From contig DILZ01000046.1 of assembly GCA_002425305.1 (NCBI GenBank), positions 6,645 to 13,490 of the forward strand: a DNA stretch of 6,846 nucleotides, given 5' to 3'. This document shows positions 1-5,037 of the stretch, piece after piece. The position numbers and the translations under genes were made by a program. This DNA is from Ruminococcaceae bacterium UBA5579. GTDB taxonomy: Bacteria; Bacillota; Clostridia; Oscillospirales; Ruminococcaceae. The notes beneath the pieces were generated by a model. That model was not told the DNA's origin, ran no database searches, and was given only the letters and a program-made list of their open reading frames with translations. How positions within the stretch are numbered: position 1 is the first letter of the stretch; the number at the start of each line of letters is the position of its first letter.

Positions 1-1
1 C

Positions 2-547
2 AGCAAAAAGCCGAACAACTGTACGTTCAAGGCAGTAAAGACAAACGGCAAGTGGCGTTTGGAGTACTACATAACGGACGCTCCCGCATACGAACAGCAA
101 TACACTAAGCTGATACAGACGGGACGCGTCGGGTATCCCGGTATCGTCGATCTTGTAAAGCAGGAGGTAGGCAGCTTCGGCGGCGAGCCTTATTGGAGCT
201 GGTATGGCTTTAATTATCGCATAGAATGGTGCGCCGCTTTCGTTTCGTGGTGTTATAACGAGGCGGGAAAGAAAGCGCCGTACTTTATCGCGTGCAACTC
301 CGAAGGGATAAAATGGTTTAAGGAAAATGGCCGCTGGGTAGGACCGGATTACCGTGATATCGCTCCGGGCGACAGCATTTTCTTTGATTGGGATCTGAAC
401 GGCAGCGCGAACCACGTCGGATTGGTCATTGGCACGGACGGAAAGAAGGTCTACACTATTGAGGGCAACCGCAGCGACGCTTGCAGAGCGTTCTCCTACG
501 ACCTCGACGACGAGCGTATCTTCGGCTACGGACTGATGGATTTTTAG
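2..547 (+). CDS. CHAP-domain cell-wall amidase/peptidase (5' partial)
   Basis: This is the C-terminal part of a probable peptidoglycan amidase or endopeptidase. The frame is open to the left edge of the window, so the TTG at 59 is very likely an internal Leu codon and the true start lies outside. Counting from that TTG, the CHAP signature is visible: catalytic Cys58 in EWCAAFVSWCY, His119 in ANHVGLVIG, and Glu135-Gly-Asn in YTIEGN. An APGDSIFFDW block (about 102-111) comes before the His. CHAP domains hydrolyse the stem peptide or cross-bridge of peptidoglycan through a Cys-His-Glu/Asn triad. No signal peptide or binding domain is visible because the N-terminus is missing; the 23 or so residues before the CHAP region are not recognised. 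It could be a secreted autolysin or a prophage-derived endolysin, and the visible part does not decide. The stop (TAG, 545-547) faces the convergent operon. Confidence 0.85.
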   Translation, partial: SKKPNNCTFKAVKTNGKWRLEYYITDAPAYEQQYTKLIQTGRVGYPGIVDLVKQEVGSFGGEPYWSWYGFNYRIEWCAAFVSWCYNEAGKKAPYFIACNSEGIKWFKENGRWVGPDYRDIAPGDSIFFDWDLNGSANHVGLVIGTDGKKVYTIEGNRSDACRAFSYDLDDERIFGYGLMDF

Positions 548-554
548 AGTAATA

Positions 555-581
555 AAACGCCCGTTTTGAAAGACGGGCGTT
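555..581 (-). terminator. Intrinsic terminator for the leftward operon
   Basis: A 9-bp perfect stem (556-564 with 573-581, arm ACGGGCGTT) closes an 8-nt loop. Read on the minus strand, the stem runs straight into TTTTATT (557 down to 551), the usual U-tract, so it best fits termination of the rlmN-end operon. On the plus strand it lacks a T-run, but it could still protect the 3' end of the CHAP transcript. Confidence 0.6.
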
Positions 582-595
582 ACTGTATATAAACT

Positions 596-645
596 TGCTG
601 TTCTCCCCGCCGCAGGCCGGGAGAACAGCATAAAAACGGCTTTTT
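596..645 (+). terminator. Strong hairpin, probable terminator of the CHAP gene
   Basis: A perfect 12-bp stem (596-607 with 619-630, arm GCTGTTCTCCC) surrounds an 11-nt GC-rich loop. A TTTTT run follows at 641-645, after an A-rich spacer of 10 nt. The gap between stem and T-run is longer than in a textbook terminator, so this may be a transcript-end barrier and not a strict intrinsic terminator. It lies between two copies of a 26-base repeat. Confidence 0.45.
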
Positions 646-689
646 CTGCAAGATCAAACGTCCGTCCTGAAAGACGGGCGTAAATTAAA

Positions 690-1706
690 TCAGAACTTCT
701 TCTCGTGATCCGAGCGTAGCTGTCCGCAGGCGGCTTTTAAGTCCGCGCCGAACTCCCGGCGCTTTGTCGCGATAACGCCGTTTTCCTTCAGCACTCCGCA
801 AAACCGCGATATCCTGTCCGTGTCGGACTTGCGAAATTCGCTGTCCGTGGAATTGTACGGAATGAGGTTGACATAAAAATCCCGTCCGCCGATGACCTCC
901 GCAAGCTGCCGCGCACACTCGTCCGAATCGTTTATGCCGTCCAGCATAATGTACTCCAGCGCCACACGGTGGCGCGTTTTGTTCGAGTAGTATTCAGCGG
1001 CCTTGAGAACATCGGCTATCGGGTATTTTTTGTTTATCGGCATAAGCTCGCTGCGTAAGCCGTCGTCTGCGGCGTGCAGACTTATCGCCAGCGAGCAGGG
1101 CAGAGGCAGATCGGCGTACTCGCATATTTTCGGGACTATTCCGCACGTCGACACCGTAACGTGCCGCCGCCCCACCGCAAGCCCCTTGTCGTCGGATACT
1201 ATCGAGATGAAGTCAGCGGTATTCTGAAAGCTGTCGAACGGCTCTCCTATCCCCATAACCGAAACGCCGTCTATTTTGCAGGAAAATTCTCCGGATAACG
1301 CGAGCACCTGCCCGACTATCTCTTCGACATTGAGGTCGCGCCGCTTTTTCATCTGACCGCTTTGACAGAATTTGCAGCCCATATTGCACCCCACCTGAGT
1401 GGAAACGCAGACGCAGTTCCCAAAGCGCTGCCGCATAAGCACGGTTTCGACGAACTCGCCGTCGGAAAGCTCCAAAAGCAGCTTTGCGGCGTCGGAGCTT
1501 TCGCGCCTTTCGACCACCTTCGGCAAATCGAACGCGAATGTTTCTTCGAGTTTTTCCGTGACCCGTTCCGCGAAACCAAACCCGCGAAAATCGCGTGCGC
1601 CGTTCTTGTAAACGCCGTTAAAAACGATATCGGCCTTCGCGGGATTTTCGCCAAGGCTCTCAAAGCTCCGCCGCAGCTTCGGCAGAGTATATCCGAATAT
1701 GTTCAT
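690..1706 (-). CDS. rlmN: RlmN/Cfr-family 23S rRNA (adenine-2503-C2) methyltransferase
   Basis: Radical-SAM methyltransferase of the RlmN family, which methylates C2 of A2503 in 23S rRNA and, in E. coli, also A37 of some tRNAs. Numbered from the longest possible frame (GTG at 1757), it shows the [4Fe-4S] motif C124-x3-C128-x2-C131. It also has Cys117 seven residues before the cluster and Cys344 in AACGQL near the C-terminus, which match the two mechanistic cysteines of E. coli RlmN (118 and 355). VMGIGEPF (168-174) and SLAISLHA (222-229) are family blocks. The text after the cluster (CQSGQMKKRRDL) is unlike the common CAST/CSTAQ form. The GTG at 1757 directly abuts the previous stop and has no ribosome site. 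The ATG at 1706 has GGGGA 7 nt upstream and is preferred; the ATG at 1712 is the alternative. Last gene of the operon, 51 nt after the ATP-grasp gene. The family is near certain; RlmN over Cfr-like specificity is likely. Confidence 0.9.
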   Translation of the reverse strand: MNIFGYTLPKLRRSFESLGENPAKADIVFNGVYKNGARDFRGFGFAERVTEKLEETFAFDLPKVVERRESSDAAKLLLELSDGEFVETVLMRQRFGNCVCVSTQVGCNMGCKFCQSGQMKKRRDLNVEEIVGQVLALSGEFSCKIDGVSVMGIGEPFDSFQNTADFISIVSDDKGLAVGRRHVTVSTCGIVPKICEYADLPLPCSLAISLHAADDGLRSELMPINKKYPIADVLKAAEYYSNKTRHRVALEYIMLDGINDSDECARQLAEVIGGRDFYVNLIPYNSTDSEFRKSDTDRISRFCGVLKENGVIATKRREFGADLKAACGQLRSDHEKKF

Positions 1707-1757
1707 TTTCATTTCCCCGTTTCCGATAGTAAATAGCGCCGTTCGATTTGCAGACAC

Positions 1758-2789
1758 TTACCGTTTCGCGTTCTTAAAGAAATCCTTTCCCAAAACCTCC
1801 TCAAAACGCGGCTTAATGCCCGTCTTCTCGTCAATGTGCCCGTAGTTCTGCACCATATCGTAGCTCGGCAGCGTGTTCCCCTCGACCAGCACGGGGCGTT
1901 CGGGAGTTATCGCTACGTCCCAGCCTATGTACGCGACCTTCGGGTAAACGAGCGCGGCTTTGCGGCACAGCTCCACCGCATCCGCAAACATAGGTATCTC
2001 AAAGTCGTTGAACTCCGTTTTCGTGAACGGGTGCGCGGAATAGTACTCGCCCGTAGCGTCGCAGTAGGCAGGCTTACGGATAACGCCGTCATCGCATATC
2101 GAAACGTACATTCCGCCGCTGCAAATGTTGTCCACGCAGGTCGAGCCGTTGCTCATACGGACAAGAGCGTACATAAAGTGCGCTTCATTATTATAGTAGA
2201 GCGTGACTATCCGTATAGTGTTCACCGAGGACGGCGAAAGCGCGTTCATTTTTTCGTGCTGAACAAGCTTCTCCTCGACAAGGAACTGCTTGTTTTCGCA
2301 AAGGCGCTCGTACAGCGCGTTAAAATCGATGTCGTCCGTTATTTCCTCGCGGGAAATGCCGCTGCCGCCAAAGTCGTTCGTGTGCTTTGCGAACACGGTG
2401 CGTTTTCCCGCGCAGAACGCTTTCAGCGCGGACGCGTCGGCGTTTCGCAGGTCGAGGAACTCCCGCCCGATAAACTCGCCGAATTTATCGTCGAACAAAG
2501 CCTTATCGTCGAAGAACTTGAAGTACTCGCGGGAATTCAGCGCGTGCGATATCGCGGAGTTGTCGTTCATCGTCATAAACGTGCGGCGTTTTTTGCCCTT
2601 TATCTTAGCAAACCCGAAAACGTGATAGTCCATATATCCCACTCCGTAGCGGAAAATGCACCATATCATATCGAAGAACATCGGAAACCGCGCCGCGCCC
2701 GTTTCCTTGTGTATCAGCGACATCTGCTTGAACATTCGCTTGAAGCTGCCGCCAAACAGACGGCGAAAAAATATCTTTATCCTGTTCAT
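1758..2789 (-). CDS. ATP-grasp enzyme, sugar-transfer-associated type
   Basis: A 343-aa cytosolic protein whose C-terminal two thirds looks like the sugar-transfer-associated ATP-grasp family. Enzymes of this fold use ATP to activate a carboxylate as an acyl-phosphate and join it to an amine or similar nucleophile. Visible elements are the nucleotide-binding K135 with the Gly loop GGSG (141-144), the hinge FLVEEKL with E172/E173, SSVNTIRIVT with R193, DNICSGG (220-226), and the metal-binding strand pair IGWDVAIT (D291) and VLVEGN (E303, N305). All key residues expected for an active ATP-grasp seem present. The basic N-terminus (about 1-60), with aromatic stretches, could be a helical cap or membrane-surface segment. 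The ATG overlaps the previous stop by 4 nt (ATGA), and AAGGAG sits just upstream, so translation is probably coupled. Family members often occur in polysaccharide clusters, but no glycosyltransferase is present here, so the substrate is unknown. Confidence 0.82.
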   Translation of the reverse strand: MNRIKIFFRRLFGGSFKRMFKQMSLIHKETGAARFPMFFDMIWCIFRYGVGYMDYHVFGFAKIKGKKRRTFMTMNDNSAISHALNSREYFKFFDDKALFDDKFGEFIGREFLDLRNADASALKAFCAGKRTVFAKHTNDFGGSGISREEITDDIDFNALYERLCENKQFLVEEKLVQHEKMNALSPSSVNTIRIVTLYYNNEAHFMYALVRMSNGSTCVDNICSGGMYVSICDDGVIRKPAYCDATGEYYSAHPFTKTEFNDFEIPMFADAVELCRKAALVYPKVAYIGWDVAITPERPVLVEGNTLPSYDMVQNYGHIDEKTGIKPRFEEVLGKDFFKNAKR

Positions 2790-3322
2790 TTTTTCTCCTT
2801 ATCAAGATATTCTTTCCAATATACGGCGTATCTGTTGCCGAACTGCACGGTCGTAATATCGGAAAACGGTATCTTTATCTTCGGCTGCCAAACGCCGTCG
2901 CCGTCAAACGACTTGAAGATCACGCTCTTTTTCTTTACGCGCTTGATCTTTCCGATACGGAAAAATCCCCGGTATTCGTTTTGAACGATAACGAAAAGGT
3001 CCTTTTTTGAAAGGGTTTCAAACACGGTCCTCCACGATGTGATATCGACGGAGGGCGTTTCAAGCCCGTCCAGCAGACCGCCGCGCTTATTGATGGCGAC
3101 CGTTGCGTTGTCCAAAAGCGCAACGCGCTCTATATCCTTAACGCGGCATATCTCAAAGCCGTCGAGGATAAAGTCGTCCTCGCGGACGCAAAGACACAGG
3201 CGCTCGTTGAAACCGAGGACATAGTTATAGCACGCGTAGGCGCAGTACGCGAAGTCGAACTCGCAATAATCATATGTTCCGCACGAGCGGCGGAGTATTT
3301 TCAGCTTTTTGCTTTTCTTCAT
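2786..3322 (-). CDS. Uncharacterised 178-aa protein, Cys/Tyr-rich N-terminus
   Basis: I do not recognise this protein with confidence. The start at ATG 3322 is chosen because AGAGG lies 5 nt upstream; the longer open frame to 3517 overlaps the preceding gene antisense-free in the same strand and has no such support. The N-terminus is basic (MKKSKKLKILRRS) and is followed by a Cys/Tyr-rich stretch with C14, C20, C27, C31, C43 and C45. Two segments look like repeats of a small beta-barrel. The first (about 35-68) ends in GFEICRVKDIERV. The second (about 108-161) contains GFFRIGKIKRV and IPFSDITTVQFGNRY. The pattern resembles SH3/Sm-like hypothetical proteins of Firmicutes, recalled by pattern only. 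There is no signal peptide or membrane segment. It is the third gene of the operon, 14 nt after the previous stop and overlapping the ATP-grasp ATG by 4 nt, so it may act with that enzyme. Confidence 0.72.
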   Translation of the reverse strand: MKKSKKLKILRRSCGTYDYCEFDFAYCAYACYNYVLGFNERLCLCVREDDFILDGFEICRVKDIERVALLDNATVAINKRGGLLDGLETPSVDITSWRTVFETLSKKDLFVIVQNEYRGFFRIGKIKRVKKKSVIFKSFDGDGVWQPKIKIPFSDITTVQFGNRYAVYWKEYLDKEKK

Positions 3323-3336
3323 AATGACCTCTGTCG

Positions 3337-3816
3337 TCAATCCTGCGGGTTTATCTCGATGTCCCAGCTCTCCAGTTTGCGGAGCAGCTCTTCGGGCGGG
3401 TCGAGATACATATTGAATGTAATGCCCTTGAGATTCGGGAACTGCTTTATTTCGCGCTCGCTTATATCGGTGATTGCAAACATCTCGCCGTCCTCGTACT
3501 TCTCCCAATCCAGCCACTGCGGGTTTATATCGCCGTACACGTTCATTTCCTCGCCCGTATATAAATAACGTATTTTAGGCGCAAGCGAACGCGATATTTT
3601 CAGCTCCGTGAAATATTTCGTGCCGCGCTCGATATATTCTTCCAACCGTCTTAACGACTCCTCCTCCGAAACCGTGAGGTAGTCCGCCTTGTACCGCTCG
3701 TAGAACTCGTCCGCGGCGTTGTACGGTTCGCCGAGCAACTCCAGCTCATACATCAGCACCTCGATGACCGTCAGCTTGAACGGCAGATTGTCAAATTCAA
3801 GAAACTCACTTTCCAT
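3337..3816 (-). CDS. Uncharacterised 159-aa acidic protein
   Basis: A soluble, acidic protein of unknown function. The start at ATG 3816 is preferred over ATG 3831, because a perfect GGAGG (3825-3829) lies 8 nt before it inside the end of trmB; from 3831 it would be five residues longer. The ATG overlaps the trmB stop by 11 nt, a sign of coupled translation. The N-terminal segment FKLTVIEVLMYELELLG is followed by a Glu/Tyr-rich helical region (about 35-70) and a middle block with YGDINPQW. The C-terminal half has FAITDISEREIKQFPNLKG and then a strand-like ITFNMYL. The layout faintly recalls the DUF6892 family, but that rests on memory of pattern and is not a firm call. There are no catalytic motifs, signal peptide or membrane segments. 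Confidence 0.75.
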   Translation of the reverse strand: MESEFLEFDNLPFKLTVIEVLMYELELLGEPYNAADEFYERYKADYLTVSEEESLRRLEEYIERGTKYFTELKISRSLAPKIRYLYTGEEMNVYGDINPQWLDWEKYEDGEMFAITDISEREIKQFPNLKGITFNMYLDPPEELLRKLESWDIEINPQD

Positions 3817-4498
3817 TTTCGTTTCCTCCATAATTTATAGCCTCCAGCCTGTAAATCGGCTGTCCGAGATCGGAAAAACGCTTTTCGTATTCCGTCATAA
3901 TGTTTCCTTCAAAGCCGCTGTTGTGCAAGTCCAGCGAAACGTTTTTCAGCGGGAAACCGTTCGCGGAAAGCTGCTCTATCGAGAACTCGAAGAAGTGCAT
4001 ATTGTCCGTTTTCTGATGTATCTCCGCGCCGTCTTTAAGTACTTTTCGGTATATCTCCAGAAAACGCGCGTGGGTAAGGCGGTGGTTCGCGTACTGCTTC
4101 TTCGGGAACGGGCAGCTGAAATTCAGAAACAGCCTGTCTATCGTATTCTCGTGAAACAGGTGGTCGAGATACTCCGCCTGACCCAGACAAAACCGCAGAT
4201 TAGGCAGACCGAGCCGCATTTGTTCTTCCATTCCTGTGACAAGCACGTTCGGGGTCTTTTCCACGGCGATAAGATTTATCCCCGGATTACGTTTGGCGAA
4301 CTCTATCGCGAAGCCGCCCTTTCCGCAGCCTATCTCAAGGTAAAGCGGAGCGTCGTTTCCGAAGATTTTCTGCGAATCCGCGAAAAACTCCTCCGAAAGC
4401 GGGTCACCCGCGTGCTCGTTCTGACACTGCATATACAGCATTACGGGTTTACAAGCGGCAAGCCGTTCGTCAAGGTTCTTTTTTCTTCTCATTCTCAT
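3806..4498 (-). CDS. trmB: TrmB-like tRNA (guanine-N7-)-methyltransferase with altered active-site motif
   Basis: A 230-aa SAM-dependent methyltransferase of the TrmB family, which forms m7G46 in the variable loop of tRNAs. Motif I is clear (LEIGCGKGGF, E55 to F63). It is followed by the SAM-ribose acidic position in IAVEK (E80), HQKTDN (D165), and the C-terminal T202-E-Y-E205 block expected in TrmB. The usual NFxDPWPKxRHxKRRLT segment reads NFSCPFPKKQYANHRLTH (126-143). Relative to E. coli TrmB this puts Cys129 at Asp144, Tyr136 at His151 and His139 at Arg154. The start is ATG 4498, with GGAG 8 nt upstream; the longer frame to 4600 would run through the promoter. It is the first gene of a five-gene operon with an untranslated leader of only about 26 nt. 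Length is normal for the family. Fold and family are secure; whether it still methylates G46 by the standard mechanism is open. Confidence 0.88.
   Translation of the reverse strand: MRMRRKKNLDERLAACKPVMLYMQCQNEHAGDPLSEEFFADSQKIFGNDAPLYLEIGCGKGGFAIEFAKRNPGINLIAVEKTPNVLVTGMEEQMRLGLPNLRFCLGQAEYLDHLFHENTIDRLFLNFSCPFPKKQYANHRLTHARFLEIYRKVLKDGAEIHQKTDNMHFFEFSIEQLSANGFPLKNVSLDLHNSGFEGNIMTEYEKRFSDLGQPIYRLEAINYGGNENGK
3824..3829 (-). promoter_or_regulatory. Ribosome binding site inside the end of trmB
   Basis: GGAGGA on the minus strand, 8 nt before ATG 3816, lies within trmB's last codons. The competing ATG at 3831 overlaps this site, so the site argues for the shorter start. Confidence 0.7.
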
Positions 4499-4531
4499 AA
4501 GGTTTTCTCCGTATATTCGGCGTTTTCTTTT

Positions 4532-4560
4532 ATTATAGCGTATTTCGCCGCCGTTGTCAA
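4532..4560 (-). promoter_or_regulatory. Consensus promoter of the trmB-rlmN operon
   Basis: On the minus strand, TTGACA (4560-4555), a spacer of exactly 17 nt, and TATAAT (4537-4532). Both hexamers match the housekeeping consensus perfectly. The predicted start of transcription is near 4525, giving a leader of about 26 nt before ATG 4498. This also shows that the open frame extending to 4600 is not the real trmB start. Confidence 0.85.
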
Positions 4561-4721
4561 CATCGACTTTCTTCGTCAAAATCACTGTCAAACGCGCCAA
4601 TACAGCTTTGGCTTTTGTGAATTTTGTACACCTTTTTGAAACTGCGCTTTTTTAGTAAATTTTACAACAACTTTTTTAAAAAAACTCTTATTTCTCCAAA
4701 AATATCCCCGATATTCAAAAG

Positions 4722-4738
4722 GTTACAAATTGGTTACA
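4722..4738 (-). promoter_or_regulatory. WalR (YycF)-like binding box
   Basis: On the minus strand the sequence reads TGTAAC-CAATT-TGTAAC, an exact fit to the published WalR pattern TGTWAH-N5-TGTWAH. The 11-bp repeat period places both halves on one face of the DNA. It lies 45 bp upstream of the -35 box of the 3D-domain gene, centred near -89. WalR of the WalKR system controls cell-wall hydrolases in Firmicutes, including the 3D protein YocH of B. subtilis. That WalR binds here is an inference. Confidence 0.55.
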
Positions 4739-4742
4739 ATGC

Positions 4743-4767
4743 AAATTTGTGAAATATCAACAAATTT
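4743..4767. repeat. AT-rich 8-bp inverted repeat
   Basis: AAATTTGT (4743-4750) and ACAAATTT (4760-4767) are perfect complements with a 9-bp spacer. The pair sits between the WalR-like box and the -35 hexamer at 4784, an operator-like position. It may simply reflect AT-rich composition. Confidence 0.4.
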
Positions 4768-4783
4768 AACAGTCGTTTTATGT

Positions 4784-4812
4784 TTGACATTTACGAAAAA
4801 ACGAGTTATAAT
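4784..4812 (+). promoter_or_regulatory. Consensus promoter of the 3D-domain gene
   Basis: TTGACA (4784-4789), 17-nt spacer, TATAAT (4807-4812): a perfect match to the housekeeping consensus. Transcription is predicted to start near 4819, about 219 nt before the start codon at 5038, leaving a long leader. Confidence 0.85.
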
Positions 4813-4818
4813 AGCATT

Positions 4819-5037
4819 AACGTTGACGGACATCGCATATCCTTGCGTTTCCGTACAACAGCAAAACTCTGTGGGGGACAGATTATTTGCCGGCTTGTTT
4901 CCGATCCCCGTCGGGAATAGGCTCTGACCGAAAAGAAGTTATCGTCCGTATCCCGAAATACGGACAGACAGAACCGATCAAAAAGATACAGATAAAAAAG
5001 CGGTTCGGATAATGACTGACAGGAGGCACTTTAGAAA
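4819..5037 (+). ncRNA. Structured 5' leader RNA, candidate cis-regulatory element
   Basis: The leader can form a series of hairpins. (a) 4826-4830/4850-4854 with inner CGCA/TGCG at 4834-4837/4844-4847. (b) TCTGT/ACAGA (4868-4872/4878-4882), whose whole loop is GGGGG. (c) 4893-4904/4911-4922, 12 bp with three G-U pairs, whose loop is TCCCCG. (d) A perfect 8-bp stem, 4944-4951/4958-4965. (e) GAACCG/CGGTTC, 4971-4976/5001-5006. Loops b and c are complementary (GGGGG 4873-4877, CCCC 4906-4909) and could kiss. ACGGAC at 4826-4831 can also pair with GTCCGT at 4944-4949, competing with stems a and d. No stem is followed by a T-run, so control at translation or RNA stability is more likely than premature termination. 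I could not match it to a known riboswitch; the c-di-AMP (ydaO) class, often found before cell-wall enzymes, was considered, but its conserved blocks are not evident. Confidence 0.45.
5021..5026 (+). promoter_or_regulatory. Ribosome binding site with long spacing
   Basis: A perfect AGGAGG is separated by 11 nt from ATG 5038, a little longer than usual. It sits 14 nt after leader stem (e), 5001-5006, so leader folding could affect access to it. Confidence 0.75.

Larger units (their letters stand above)
555..681. repeat. Two copies of a 26-base hairpin-forming repeat
   Basis: Bases 555-580 and 656-681 match at 23 of 26 positions and are offset by 101 bases. Both contain TGAAAGACGGGCGT and both fold into a short stem with an 8-nt loop; the second has one G-U pair in plus-strand RNA (658-665 with 674-681). 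The second copy has no T-run on either side. They bracket the hairpin at 596-630. A local duplication of a terminator is the simplest reading. Confidence 0.7.
4601..4783. other. AT-rich divergent intergenic region
   Basis: Between the two divergent promoters lies an AT-rich stretch with poly-T and poly-A runs (4646-4684), a WalR-like repeat and an inverted repeat listed separately. A 65-codon open frame starting at 4730 crosses the promoter and leader, has no ribosome site and no recognisable protein features, so it is not called. Confidence 0.6.

Noticed and set aside
59..61. TTG as the start codon of the CHAP protein
   Set aside because: The same frame is open to base 2 with no stop, and there is no ribosome site before 59; the codon is most likely an internal Leu.
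1707..1757. GTG start at 1757 for rlmN
   Set aside because: It directly follows the TAA of the ATP-grasp gene with no Shine-Dalgarno sequence; ATG 1706 or 1712 has a purine-rich site upstream.
1836..2984. Long plus-strand open frame of 382 codons
   Set aside because: It lies antisense to the ATP-grasp gene and the 178-aa gene, shows no domain pattern, and has a composition typical of a reverse-strand shadow of a GC-containing coding region.
690..4498. A defence or toxin-antitoxin system in the minus-strand operon
   Set aside because: Apart from a faint resemblance of one gene to a DUF seen in varied contexts, no nuclease, toxin or immunity motif is visible, and the flanking genes are housekeeping RNA methyltransferases.
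3719..4639. Plus-strand open frame of 306 codons
   Set aside because: Antisense to trmB, whose SAM motifs are unmistakable, and it runs through the trmB promoter.
4730..4927. Small 65-codon open frame in the divergent region
   Set aside because: It spans a perfect promoter and the structured leader, and has no ribosome site or protein-like pattern.
4944..4965. The perfect 8-bp leader hairpin as an intrinsic terminator
   Set aside because: The bases after it (AGACAGAACC) contain no T-run.
4819..5037. c-di-AMP (ydaO) or c-di-GMP riboswitch in the 3D-gene leader
   Set aside because: Considered because of gene context and a GGGGGA string, but the conserved blocks I recall for these classes are not evident; left as an unassigned structured leader.
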